DNA from: Dryococelus australis
Lineage: Eukaryota; Arthropoda; Insecta; Phasmatodea; Phasmatidae
Assembly (NCBI GenBank): GCA_029891345.1
Contig: CM057009.1
Coordinates: 87,529,416 to 87,593,415, forward strand
Reading direction: 5' to 3'
Length of the DNA stretch: 64,000 nucleotides
Under the pieces are notes generated by a model that made no database searches, was not told the origin of the DNA, and saw only the letters and a program-made list of their open reading frames with translations. Below, piece by piece: positions 50,601-62,089 of this stretch; within the stretch, counting starts at the first letter, position 1; every line of letters starts with the position of its first letter. The translations under genes were made by a program, and so were the position numbers.

Positions 50601-51590
50601 GAGTACATATACTGCATGCCAGATATCTGCAAGCTTGAGTAAAGTCATTGGAATATATTTGGCAGTATGTGAAGGGTGGGGAGGGGGTAAACAAAGTTTA
50701 ATGGAGCCTACAATGTTATGTAAAGACTAACAGAAATCACTAACCATGGAGAACACTTTATACTTGTACTTTGTAAGAATTTTTCAGCCAACCATTTCTG
50801 TCGATCAGTATTCACCACTACAGTCTCTGCTTTCACTATCAACACTACATCATTTTATCTTTAAAAAAAAATATTTATATGCATCTATATAATAGTTCTT
50901 GAGTTTGTGTGCATGTTCGCCCTATAGATTCCAATGCTATGTGCCCATGCTTATTCAGTATTTTGTTTGTGAAATTATTGAGTTTATTTTAAAGCATATG
51001 ATTTTGGTTTCATCATATTAGCTCAAAGTCTTTCAGTTTGTAGCCATTATATTGTGACACTAGCGCTTGTGCTGCAGGTCTTTCTCTTTGGTTTGAACTC
51101 AATGCTGTGTATGCTCTTTGCTTGGCTCGGAGCCTCACCCTTTGCCCTCCCGTGATTTTCCCTCCACTCGTTGCATCATAATTTTTTATATGATCTATCT
51201 AGTTTATTTAAGTCACACAGCTCGCACTCCTTCTATTCCACACCCTGCCATAGCCCTGATCGTGTTGCTTGAAGATTTTCTGCAATGAATTAAATTGCAG
51301 CACTTGTCATCCAACGGGCGTGAAACAGTGATGGGACTTTTTGTAACTTGTGATGTTGCTTGAGCCATCGAGTTATAGAGCATTTAAAACTGTGAGTTGT
51401 GGACCAAAAATTTGTGTCAGTGGACCAAAAATTTGTGTGTCAGCTGGGCTATTTTTAATATTTTAGTGCTTAAGAAAAAAGAGGTTTCTGTCTCAGTTTC
51501 AACAAAAAAAATAATAGAAGAAAACACCATAGGTCAAAGTGCATCTTATGGATGAAAGGCACTATGTAGCAAAAATATAACATCATTATT
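47656..51590. other. Long AT-rich stretch, one possible exon
   Basis: Only the reading frame at 48,486-48,640 (minus) looks protein-like. The minus ORF at 50,386-50,694 has no recognisable domain. A duplicated GGACCAAAAATTTGTGT lies at 51,391-51,439. Confidence 0.4.
48486..48652 (-). CDS. Possible terminal coding exon of an unknown gene
   Basis: A minus-strand acceptor-like TTATTCTCTCACCCTCAAAG precedes a frame reading DSLRYFQACQDERSQTELCS then TMIHEESSEGHLGGPEPTGG and ending GSSHVSQMRH plus stop. Base composition is less AT-rich than the surroundings. No family recognised and no donor or second exon found, so this may be a pseudogene, a TE part or chance. Confidence 0.25.
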
Positions 51591-51594
51591 CGTG

Positions 51595-51937
51595 GGGGAA
51601 TATTGTAAAATGAAGCCTGCCACATATTGTACTAATGTAGTAATACAAATTTATTACAGTGTATGTAGTATTTAAAGGAAATTCAAATACATGAGGAAGT
51701 TGTAGTAGCCCAATTCGCTGAAGAAAACAACTTTACTGTACAGCTATTTGGCCTCTGTGTGGATGAAGACTTTCCCTTCCTTGGAGCATCACTAGATGGA
51801 CTCATTGGTGATGATGCTCATATAGAAGTTTAATGTCCTGCATCTGCCAAACTGTTGTCATAAATGGAAAAAAATTGCCAGTAGAAAAATCAAATTTATG
51901 GAAATGAAAAAGAAGTCCTGAAACTGAAAAACTGCGG
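51595..51937 (+). pseudogene. YqaJ-type nuclease fragment, left half
   Basis: Plus-strand readings include KMKPATYCTNVV, then FGLCVDEDFPFLGASLDGLI, GDDAHIEV and CPASAKLLS, ending KEVLKLKNCG. The D...FLGASLDG...IEVKCP pattern is the catalytic core of YqaJ/lambda-exonuclease-like nucleases (D, E-x-K). In animals such domains occur in ISL2EU-type DNA transposons and in orphan genes. The fragment stops exactly at the transposon insertion at 51,940. It is decayed. Confidence 0.78.
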
Positions 51938-51941
51938 TATA

Positions 51942-53731
51942 CAGGATGAATCACCTAAAACTTTCACTGCAAATATTTAAGAAATTATAGGTATTAATGA
52001 TGTGCTGGTTTCACAGAACTGAATTTTAGACAATGGCTCAGAATTGCAGCCCAGATACAGGTTTTAATAAGTATTAGAATGTGTATTTCTTGAACAAGGT
52101 TACAATTTTTCAAATTGAACAATGCCTATTCACATCAAGAAAAAATCTATAGGAAATTATAATGTCAGTAGTGTTTGCTCAGGATTATAGTGCAAGTAAT
52201 TTCTGCACTATCGTAATAGATAATTTTAAATATAGACAGTTGTCTGTTCCATTTAATTGCTTAGTTAATAGGCTATGATGTTTGTATGTGTGTTTAGATT
52301 ATGTTTCCTTTACACTGATTGCATTGGGACCTCCTTGACAGTACTTTGTGATAGTTCACACTACCTAGACGTAGAATGTGCTGGTAGATGGTATTTACTA
52401 ATGCTGTAAAAGCTGACATGTTCATGGTGTATGGCAAATGTAGGAAGAATGCTGTCCATTTTTGTAATGTGTATGCTGAACGATATCCCAATAGACATCA
52501 ACTATCTCGACAATTATTTGCAAACCTCTATAACAAATTTCGAGAAACTGGAAGTGTAACAGCTCGAAAACCTAACAGAAACAAACAAGTGACCAGAGAA
52601 GAAGGCGAGAATAGTGTTCTAGCTGCTGTTCCTCTAAATTCGCAATTTTCCTCCTTTGCAATCACAAGAGGGAGTGGCATGAGTCAGGCAAGTGTATTAC
52701 ACATTCTGCCCCATCTTAAGTTCCATCCATAACAGGTTTCTCTCCATTAAGAGCTACATGGAAATAATTTTGAGAATCGTGTTGACTTTTGTACATGGGC
52801 ATTAAGACATGATACACCAGATTTGTTCTGTATATTGTTTAATGATGAAGCAACATTTACAAATCATGGCCAAGTCAACCTCAGAAACATGCACTATTGG
52901 TCAGCAAACAATCCCCGTTGGCTTTGTCAAGTGAAATGTCAGCACCCATGGACTGTAAATATGTGGTGTGGAATAGTGAACAATCATTTCATGGGCCTTT
53001 TTTTTTTTCCCCCCCCCATATTAGGGAAACTGGATTCCCAAAAGTTTGTTAACTTCCTAACAGACGAACTTCAACACGTGTTGGAAGACCTTCCACTGTT
53101 GACTAGGAGGATCCTGTGGTATCAACATGATGTTTGCCCAGCGCTTAGTGAAAGATGTACTACATCTTGTCTTCGCCTATTATTTCAGAATATTTGAATT
53201 GGATGAAGGGGGCCTGTACGTTGGCCTGCCCGTTCACCAGGCCTGACCCTTTTAGATTTTTTTCCTGTGGGGAATGCTAAAAGACACTGTCTATAAGGAC
53301 ATACAGACTACATGAGAAGATATGAAACAATATACTACAGCTGCCAGTTCTGAAATTTCTGCTGAAGTGCTACAATATGTGCAGCAATCTTCACATGACA
53401 GACTGGAAGCTTATTTTGTAGCTGATGGTCTTCATTTTGAACACAACCTATGAACAGATTTCTCTTTCTTCTTCAGAATTCACCGAATTTTAAATTCACT
53501 TTTTTATTTCTTAAGAGTGTGCTGATACATGGTACAGTAAAATCACATAAATGTAAAAGATATAACGTGTGTTTTCTTGGAGATACAGAAGAAAACCACA
53601 CACACTAAAAAAGAAAAGTAAATATATGAACACTGTAGCCTAGTAACTAAGCAGTTCTGTGAAACCAGCACATCAATAGCAACTTCCTTTTTAGAAATAT
53701 TTGTGGTGCAAATTTTAGGTGATTCACCCGG
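51942..53731 (+). mobile_element. Tc1/mariner-related (DUF4817-type) transposon, 1790 bp, full-length but dead
   Basis: Terminal inverted repeats of about 85 bp (outer words CAGGATGAATCACCTAAAA and, inverted, CCGGGTGAATCACCTAAAA; inner word GATGTGCTGGTTTCACAGAA in both) are flanked by TA at 51,940-51,941 and 53,732-53,733. It encloses one decayed transposase. It inserted into the YqaJ-type sequence, whose halves lie on both sides. TIRs differ at a number of positions, so the insertion is not recent. Confidence 0.95.
52388..53453 (+). pseudogene. Tc1/mariner-related transposase pseudogene (DUF4817 helix-turn-helix plus DDE core)
   Basis: An N-terminal HTH region (ADMFMVYGKCRKNAVHFCNV, YAERYPNRHQLSRQLF, YNKFRETGSVTARKP) is followed by ELHGNNFENRVDFCTWALR and the DDE core: FNDEATFTNHGQVNLRN with the first Asp, WYQHDVCPALS with the second and the LLDFF block with the third acidic site. 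The C-terminal part reads FLWGMLKDTVYKDIQ and runs to SSHDRLEAYFVADGLHFEHN. The frame is interrupted by stops near 52,730, 52,748, 53,195 and 53,204, a one-base T-run frameshift near 53,260 and a further stop near 53,310. It would excise and insert the element at TA. Confidence 0.93.
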
Positions 53732-53733
53732 TA

Positions 53734-53917
53734 TATGTACCAAGTACAAGGACTTGTGTACATTTCCAAATGGCAGTACTGTAATTTCGTCACGTGGTTA
53801 CCGAAGAACATGATATGCGGTGTAATTCATAAAAATGATGAATACTGGAACCAAATTCTCCCTCAACCCCAAAACTTTTTTTCCACATGCCTTTTACCAG
53901 AAATCACTGATTTCTGA
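53734..53917 (+). pseudogene. YqaJ-type nuclease fragment, right half
   Basis: Reads YQVQGLVYISKWQYCNFVTW, then LPKNMICGVIHKNDEYWNQI and ending CLLPEI. YQVQGQL..T....C.FVVWT.....V..I..D..FW is the C-terminal part of the YqaJ nuclease fold, continuing the half at 51.6-51.94 kb across the inserted transposon. Broken. Confidence 0.78.
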
Positions 53918-54617
53918 TTTGCTTAGAAAACTAGCCATACGGGAACCAGAGTACATTGTCAATGCTTAAGATCTACCTCAAAGTAGAAGTCCAAGAGAAA
54001 TAGGCCTATCACAGAAAAGTATAAGTAGGTTCACTGTTTTAAGTACCGTAAAAATGGGTTAATAAGCATTGCTTGAATATATTTTTTTTCCAGAGTGCTC
54101 TAAAGTTGTTACTACTATTATGGATGGCACCCCATCATCTGTGAATGCATACTATAACTGTAGAAGTTAAATAATTTTGGGTCAGTGATTTATAATAGCA
54201 CTATTTACGTTCCAGTGTTCTTATATATCAGATATGAAATACCATTCAGTTGAAATATTAATTGTATCAATTTACATTTGTGATTTAATAATACTTTTTG
54301 TGCAATTGGACGGTGAAAATAATCTTAGTGAAGATACACAAACAGGAGAAAACATCATTAGTAAGTATGTGTAGGTTTATGTATAAGTTTGTTAGTTTCA
54401 CAAAATAATGATTGGTCTTTGTATATTTTACCAAGTAAAAAAATACAAACTGCTATGTACATAATGCATGCTGTTTATTGTCGCATGATATATGTTGTGT
54501 ACTTATGGACAGAGTGTATAACAGAGAGGCTTACTGTGAGTAGGATAGAAACACACTTGCAATAAAGTATATTTATAGGTATAACATCATTTTAATTGAT
54601 ACATTCTAATAAAACAA
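53918..54617. other. AT-rich stretch, nothing recognised
   Basis: No ORF with domain content. It may be the remaining tail of the element that carried the YqaJ-type gene. Confidence 0.4.
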
Positions 54618-54621
54618 AAGT

Positions 54622-56461
54622 TGACGCACTCGGGTGACACACAATGATGAACGAATACACTTTTACTTACTCGTAGATGGGCGTTAGCGGTGGTTCCTAC
54701 GCACCGCACTTTGAGACTCAGGGATGTTGTGGGTTCTGTGCGTTCATCTCACCTGTGCGTACTTACAGAACACTTTTCATTTCAAAACATTGCACTTTGA
54801 ATAACTGGAGATAAGCTGGGTTCTGATGCTACAAAAATACATATGATTCCACTGGTAAGATTCCTTTTATTATGCCAAGTTACAGTTCGTGCCAGAAATG
54901 AGTTTATGTGAACCTCAGATGTGACTAGCCATTTCCGGTGGATGATTCCCCTAGCACGTAACTCAACTTGTGCACTCCTAGATAGATGATTTCTCAGTGG
55001 TGTACGAGGACACAGTCTCCACAAGGAAAGGTGTCTACAGCCGCTAGGGTGGACTGTAGATAATTCCTGGAGGCAGGACACGAGGATTGAAAAAAGGAAA
55101 TTACCACATGCATTTACTCTCATCACTAACGCCTACTCGTCGGGACACGTCCCTGAACCACGTGATGTGTGGTGACTTTTAACACGTAGCGGGTTAGGAC
55201 GGAAAATAATACCACCGTACAAAATTACAAAATATCACTGGGTGAACATGGGACACTACATGAAACAGGCAAATAAACATGCGGAGGCGTGAAAAGATTC
55301 TTAGATTGCGTGAATGTCGCAGGATGAAGTTCTTGGTGGACCACGTGTGCAGATGAAAAATGCATTATTTCTCTTGAAATTCAATAAAATCTCGTAATCC
55401 AAACTGTGCTAGCCAAGTTATTTTCTCTGCGATGCGAGCATATAAAAGCCCCTAGCGCGCCTGATGGCGGGAAAATCCAGACATCTGAAACTACTGTGTG
55501 GTCATACACAAAAGTATCAAACATGAAAAATTACAAGATCCCTGAATAACCCTCTAAGCGCACTGATAGCGCAGATACAAACTTGGCTGCTGCTAACCAC
55601 GTGGCCATGAGTGATGTGGCTGTAAAACAATTAAACATTACAAAAACACTTATTAAATATGCACATACAAATATTACCCTTATTATTACTCGTCGCAATT
55701 AAGCAGAAGTTACATGAAAAAGCCTTCGACATGGGCGGATGGTGCCTAATTTACAAGGTGCGTGGGCCCGCGTGGCCTCTGACATTCTCTCCTCTCATCA
55801 TGTTTAAATTTCATACAGCCACAAGGGCTGTAAATTAATTAGTTAAGCGGAAGCATAATGCTAGGGATGTCTGGCAAATTGTGCACAAAGCAAAGGTTAA
55901 CCAGTATACTACATGAAAACTATGGAAATCTAACTCCGTGCAAAAATGTGAAGTGAGTAGGTGATAGCGTCTTACCTCGCCAGTTCTCCAAGAACGACTG
56001 CCCAGAGGCAGGGGTCGCGCATACCTACCATGACTGCCTGCGAGATTCATACATGCGGAAGTGCAATGGATGCCAAGTAAAAATATTAATATGTAAACTA
56101 AATTGCACATAAGATACTTGAATACAGAATTATTAAAGCAAATTGAAATCTGAAATACTGTTATTCAATGATTGTCTTTTGAAGGTGCTCTCGCCTGAAT
56201 ATCAGTGTTCAGCTCTTCAGCGCAGCACACATTTTGAATTTGAAAACATAAACATTGCATAACATTGAGAAAAGAACATTTTTACACTTTATAATATATT
56301 ATTCTGACCCTGAAAAAGAAAATACAACACACTCAGAAACAATTCTCCCGTTTTGGGAAAGTCCGTGGTTGTGGTGGGCTGCGCGCATGTGCTTGCCCAC
56401 ATGTCACGTTAGCGGCGGGTGCTGTCATGGCCTAGCTGCCGCTGGCTCTTAGCCAGCGTCA
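54622..56461 (+). mobile_element. Non-autonomous DNA transposon, family D4, copy B, 1840 bp
   Basis: Same orientation and co-linear with copy A: GTTAGCGGTGGTTCC/GCCAGCGGTGCTTCC, TGAGACTCAGGG, GGGATGTTGTGGG, CCGCTAGGGTGGACTG, ACTCGTCGGG, AAGGGCTGTAAATTAAT/AAGGGCGTAATAAATTA, GGCAGGACA. Ends TGACGC/GCGTCA are flanked by AAGT on each side (54,618-54,621 and 56,462-56,465). The 3' end has a perfect 8-bp hairpin CGCTGGCTCTTAGCCAGCG. No transposase. Confidence 0.85.
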
Positions 56462-56465
56462 AAGT

Positions 56466-57760
56466 TTATTTGTAAAAAAAAATTTTACCATTATCATGTG
56501 CAATATAAGATGTTATCAGATTGTAAAAACTAAAACACTTTTGGCTTTGCAAAATATGCTCTACTGAAGAATGTTTTTCTAAAGATGAATGTTTTAGGCC
56601 ATAGAAAGAATGCAGACTGCAGTGGATTAATTGTAGTTTTAATACTGAAATATACCGCACTAATTTTTGTTTTACTGTATAATTTTTTGGCACTTCATAT
56701 TACTAGAAGTCACAAGTGAGCAAATGTGACATCTACTGTCATAAAAGGCGATTTTCTTACAAATTGTCTGGTAATGCTAAAAATACTTAAACATATTAAT
56801 ATTAATAATGCTTGTGCTTCAAAGAAACTTTACACTTCTATATGATGTCTACATTTCATATTATAATTCTTCCAAATTGAGTTTTTTTGTCAAGTTGAAT
56901 TTTGTTTTTGTAAACATACCTACATGTCAAGTAGCAATAAAACTAATGTTTTTAACTAAGTATCATGAAGTACTATGAAGTGTTGTATATATTATTCTAA
57001 ACGATCACTGGTTGTAGAAAGTCAATTTTTTCAACAGAAATGTCCGTTGTTTAGTACCTAACAAATATATATACCACCTATGCTTGTGTTGATGCCCACT
57101 GAAAATTTAAAATTATGTTAATGTGTATACATATGTATGTATGCTCATTATATATTAAGTATGCATATAAGACTTTAACAAAACTGTAATAATTTGTTGC
57201 CGTATTTTAATGCACTTATGATGATTTAAAATAGAATAAATTATACATTCTTGCGTTAAACTTTTCTAAGTGACATAGCATTAACGAAATGTTTCAGAAT
57301 TGCAGCTTTTAATAGACACCAAGAAGAACATCAGCAAAAAATGTTTCGCATATTTATCTCTGTGTTACAACTAATGCACTCAGTATGTAAGCAGTTTCCA
57401 ACAATACACAAAACATGGAGAAATTGGACTTTCATCTTGTGTAAATGATCCCATTGGTTCTTGAATTACCTGTAGAACTGTGAGCTAAATCTTTGAATTA
57501 GGTTTCCTAACAAATTTGTACTTTTATATGAACATTATTTAGCGTTACTTGAAAATATTTCAGCTGCAAAGATATTTGGTAAGAGGAAGTGCACTTACTT
57601 TTTCCAAACGTGTTTTTTTGTACAAATTAATTTAAAAAACATGGCTTTAAAAGTATTTATTGCAAAAAACAGTTTAGTGTTAGAACACAGACATCTGTAA
57701 TAAATATCTGATATGCTGTTATGAAGTAACCTTTTATTCTACTCTATACAAGATAGGTTT
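56466..57760. other. AT-rich stretch, nothing recognised
   Basis: No gene, RNA or complete repeat identified. Confidence 0.45.
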
Positions 57761-57960
57761 TGGGGATGTAGCTGAGTGATAAATGAGATGGTAAAGCATT
57801 ACTGTAACTGAGGGGGTTTAATTATGATATTGGGCACAGGCAATGCAAAACATTGTGATACTAAATGTAACTGGGGAGTCTCTAGAACTGCTATATTACA
57901 TTAAACTTATTATGGTTAACTCACACTGTTAAATTATTGTCTACTATAGACTGTCCCCAC
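57761..57960 (+). mobile_element. Degenerate tRNA-derived SINE head
   Basis: GGGGATGTAGCTGAGTG (57,762-57,778) resembles a tRNA 5' stem and A box. GGTTTAATTATGA (57,815-57,827) is a decayed B box. The spacing is widened by a short insert. The 3' body and end are unclear. Confidence 0.5.
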
Positions 57961-58880
57961 CTTAAACTTGATGCCGGAGGCTGTGTCCTCTTGTAGAGCA
58001 ATTATTGTAGACCTGATACACCCATTCTTCGGTCCTTCCCTGAAGTTGGCCAGACGTGGAAAGGCGACATGCAGGGGCCTTGTGATGGCCTATATTGGTG
58101 CGTTGTTTGGAGTTTAGACATAGCTGGCCTCTTTCTCTGGTTGGTGGAGGGGGTTTCTGCATATGTCCCTTTTGCAATACTTGACGCAATCCCTGGCGTC
58201 CTGGTTTTACTCTGAATGTGTGTGGCCAGGTTCATATGAGAATTTTTGTACTAAGGTCCACTCGTAACAATGCACACTCTTCTCCGTATTCACTCTTAAG
58301 TTCCAAAAGCAAAATAAAAAGCATAAATGTAGTATTTCCATAATTTCTTTCATGAATATCTGTCATTTCTAATATAGCTTTCAATCTCTCTTCAATGTTG
58401 TCAGTATAGAGGCAGTTATTTTTCATAATATAATTGTAACTATATTATTTATGTCAGAATTTAAAACCAGATAAATCCTTCTTAATTACTTACATTAACC
58501 ATCTTGTTTCCTTATCTAGTTACAAACGTTTGTCTGCAATGAAGTAACTTTTTGTAGGAGTCACAAAAATACTGTTCAACTGTATCTTTAAGCAGGAAGG
58601 GAATATTTATTTTTATGATTAGTCATAACAGGGCTTTAAAAACTTTTCAGTGCAAGTGTAACATACATTTCCCCATTACTTAAAAAAAAAAAAAAAAAAA
58701 CTCGTAAACAGGAGTTAGCAATTTTTCTAGAGGTAAATATGTCCTACCTAAATTAACAGTGACAGAATATGGGGATTCATTAGAAATAAACCGGCTGTGT
58801 TTTAAAAATATATTACTCTTCTCAAACATGATTAAACAACAACATTGTTAATGAATATTCAGGATGTTATGCAGGGAGTA
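57961..58880. other. Stretch without a supported gene
   Basis: A GC-richer patch at 57,960-58,220 gives overlapping minus-strand ORFs with no domain. A poly-A run of about 20 lies near 58,681. Nothing further was recognised. Confidence 0.4.
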
Positions 58881-59238
58881 GGCATTTTAAGGGATGGTAG
58901 ATAGGGTCATTCCAAATAATTATGACCACAATAACTATTATACAAATTATGATAGTTCACACGTTATTACCATGTTGTCAATTGTTTGCACAAAGTGAGG
59001 TCAGGGTAAGAAAAGAGTGTGGCGGTGTATATTGATTGATGATAACACACATTGATTACATGTGATACATGATATCCCTGGTGTTTTATGTTATGTTTCT
59101 TAACATTTCTTACTTTTTCTCATCTTTGTGCAGACAATTGACAACATGGTAATAACGTGTGAACCATCAGATGTAGTAAAATAATAATTATGGTCATAAT
59201 TATTCTGAATGACCCTATCTACCATCCCTTACAATGCC
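58881..59238. mobile_element. 358-bp MITE with about 115-bp inverted repeats, TA-flanked
   Basis: Both arms contain GGCATT.TAAGGGATGGTAG, ATAGGGTCATTC, AATAATTATGACCA and CACACGTTATTACCATGTTG in inverted orientation, with TA at both outer edges (58,879-58,880 and 59,239-59,240). The TIRs take up most of the element, leaving a loop of about 130 bp. A foldback structure of this type is typical of Tc1/mariner-derived MITEs. No coding. Confidence 0.9.
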
Positions 59239-59504
59239 TACACACCCCTCGTCTAACACCTTGTGTGAGTGGTGTGTGTGTGTATATATAGCCACACGCA
59301 CATACACAATGTTCAACTTTAACACCTGTTCCGTCTGCCTGAGACAAGTAAAAATTGGTACACACAGGTGAATGTAATTTTTCACCTGTCCGGTCGGACA
59401 ACTAAATGTCATTTTTAGTTAATTTAGTCAATTTTCTGAAACTAATTCTTTGTGATACTGTAAAAAAATTACATTCTCCTCCAACGCCCCTGACTGTGAC
59501 AGGG

Positions 59505-60544
59505 CAGGGTAGGCACTCTTCTGGAAACCAGGGAAAAGTCAGGGAATTGTATTGGTCAGGAAAAGTTAGGGAATTTTGTAAAATCTATAATAATAGCCAG
59601 GAAAATGTTTTCAAAATAACTGCTGAAGTGTGAATTTTGTATTTTAAATTATGGACTTTGTTTTCCGGCAAAGAATCTTGGGGAATTTTTTCAGTTGTTT
59701 TCAACCTTTAAGTTAGTATTTATGATTAGTATGGATGTGAATAAACTGTTACCATCTCTAGTGGAAAGTTTTTTTTTTTTATTGTTAACATTCATCTTTG
59801 TATTTTCGTAGGGAGTTGGGCAATTTAAATGTTGCAAATGGTTTGTCAAAAATTACTTTTAAATTCAGTCATACCAGAAAATTTAAGCGCTGTGTATGTG
59901 TCATGTATTCAGAAGGTGCTCAAAACAGCTTAAAAATGTTTGTTTATTTTCATAATTTACTTTTAAGTAGCAGATGAGTTATATTTATGTTTATATTAAA
60001 TTAACATGCTCAAATCTGTGTTACAAAATGTCTACATTAAATTTTTTTATGACATAAAACTTTAGTTAAAAGTAATATTTTTATGCAATTTTCGTAGAAA
60101 AATCTGTGATAATAGATGCAATACTTTATGTAATTTTCTCGGGGACTGTAGTGATATGCAAGACATGTTACAAATAAGAAATGTTTTGAGTTTGCAATTT
60201 ATTTTAGATGGAACTGTATAACCAACTCTTTTACACTATATCTATTGTTAAACCTAAGTAATGTCTATCTGAGATAGATGCTTGGCTTCAGGGATTTTGT
60301 TCATCAAACCACATTTTTGTTTAATTGATTGAAAATAGGGTTGCTGACCATTGAATTAAACTATTATGGCTGCTGCGCAAAGCTAATGATTTTACTGTTC
60401 TCATTGCATTATACAATTGAAATAATAAATTTTGTCATAAGGAAAGATTAAGCCAAAATGAGTTGTCAGGGAAAAATTCAAATTTGGTCTGGAAAACCTG
60501 GAAAAGTTAGGGAATTTTGAAACAGAAATTGAGTGGCCACCCTA
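59505..60544. mobile_element. Non-autonomous DNA element with CAGGGTGGCCACTC-type ends, about 1.04 kb
   Basis: The left end CAGGGTAGGCACTC and the inverted right end TAGGGTGGCCACTC share 14-bp termini. Both subterminal regions are rich in TTAGGGAATTTT and GGAAAAGT words typical of this widespread repeat type. No transposase. A target duplication could not be demonstrated, so hAT versus Chapaev-like origin is open. Confidence 0.6.
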
Positions 60545-60881
60545 CACGGGAATTCTCAGGAACTCTTGTCAACAGTGATTTTATGCTAGCAGTGTACTGT
60601 AAGGAAACATGTCAAGCCTACATTCCAATGGTACAAAATCTAGGCACATTACTAAAATGTATAAATACACATAAATAATTTTAGAACACTGGGATTAATG
60701 CCACGAAATTCCTTGAATGATTTGTCGTGTCACTAAGGTGAATTTACAATATTTATTATAACTCGTTACCATAGCTGCTACACACCAAAGCTGAGGAAGG
60801 CCCAAAGATTCACCAAATTTTGTACTGCTTACAGAATTCTTGGCAATTCGCTCACTTAAGCATTAATTCAAAATGCACAAC
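60545..60881. other. Spacer before copia LTR, nothing recognised
   Basis: No gene or repeat identified. Confidence 0.4.
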
Positions 60882-61055
60882 TGTTCAAGGACTGTTAAAA
60901 TGTGGTGGATGCAACAAACATGTGTTTTAATGTTATGTAAATATAGCGCCACAGACTCTATGTGATGATGTGTTCTTTATACTGTGTACTCTTTGGTAAA
61001 GGTAATAAAAAGTAGTCTGGCTGAAAAAGTTGTAACGAATACATCCAATTGAACA
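60882..61055 (+). repeat. copia 5' LTR, 174 bp
   Basis: Starts TGTTCAA and ends TTGAACA: perfect 7-bp inverted termini. It is directly followed by the primer site. A TATAGCGCC word lies in the middle. Size is typical of insect copia LTRs. Confidence 0.85.
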
Positions 61056-61070
61056 GGTTATGGGCCCAGG
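61056..61070 (+). other. copia primer binding site
   Basis: GGTTATGGGCCCAG abuts the LTR. This is the copia-type site that pairs with an internal (anticodon-side) half of initiator tRNA-Met. Confidence 0.8.
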
Positions 61071-61225
61071 CAAGCTAAGGGCCTCGGCATTTGAGATTTT
61101 TTATGGTTAAGAAGCAGTGTGGTGATGGTAAAGTCAACATAAATTAAAGTGATTTGGGTGTAGCGTGGTTTCATTCTTAATTCAACAGTAAGTCAAGCAT
61201 ACACACCTCAATGAACACTTAAAAA

Positions 61226-62060
61226 ATGGGTGGTGTGATCGGTGGTCAAGTCGACACAAAATTATCAGGTGAGGCAGATTGGGCAACATGGAAATTCAAG
61301 TTCACTGTATTGCTCAGGGCAACTAAACTACTTGGCATTACCGATGGCACCACCCCGTCTCCTGTAAAGGAAGAGAGCAAGCAAGATTATGAGAAATGGG
61401 CAGAAAAGGATACCAAAGCTCAAAGTATAATTGTAACGTGCATTGAAGATTGTGTACTTTAACAAATTATATTGTGTATATCAGCCTGTGATATCTGGAA
61501 TAAACTTCATACAGTTTATGAACAATAAATAGAATTGTCTGTACATTTAGCACAACAAAAATTTTTTGAAGTAAAATTCAAGAAAAACGAAGCAATGTCA
61601 GAGTACCTCGGGATTGTTGATGCAATCTTGGACAATCTAAAGTCTCTTGGTGCTGATGTCAATGAGAGCATGGCGATCACAAAAATCATCTCGAGTCTTC
61701 CAGGGCCGTATCAGCATTTCATATCGGCTTGGGAGTCCATGCCAGCGGAGCAGAGGAAGATGGACTAGCTGACATCTCGGTTGCTGGTTGAGGAGCAGCG
61801 ATTCGAAGCAAGGGTAGAAGAAGAGGGATCAACGAGTTCTACAGCATTCCAGATGGTAAAGGCAGGAAGATAGTGCTTTACTTGTGGTAAAGTTGGACAC
61901 TACAAATGAGAATGTAAGTTTAATATAAAGAAAAGTGAAAATGCTAATAACAATAAATTCCAAAGTAGGGTTAATAAGGGTGTCAAATACTGTCAACAGT
62001 GCAAATAGTCATATCATAATTTAAATGAATGTTGGTTTAGAAATAAATCAAGTAGGTCTA
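61226..62060 (+). pseudogene. copia gag remnant
   Basis: Begins MGGVIGGQVDTKLSGEADWA then WKFKFTVLLRATKLLGITDG and continues with LAQQKFFEVKFKKNEAMSEY and ITKIISSLPGPYQHFISAWE, the UBN2/copia gag fold. It ends with CCHC zinc-knuckle words (CFTCGKVGHYK near 61,878-61,910 and a second Cys-rich word near 61,990-62,035). It would package element RNA. Broken. Confidence 0.9.
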
Positions 62061-62089
62061 TCACTAGTAATGCATTTCATGTCTATGTA

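Noticed and set aside
45715-56461. The two 1.9-kb copies as LTRs of one large retrotransposon
   Set aside because: Each copy has its own different 4-bp duplication and inverted TGACGC ends, and the interval between holds no gag or pol sequence. Two independent DNA-transposon insertions fit better.
56436-56470. Helitron 3' end, because of the terminal hairpin
   Set aside because: No CTRR end after the hairpin and no TC start. Target duplications are present, which Helitrons do not make.
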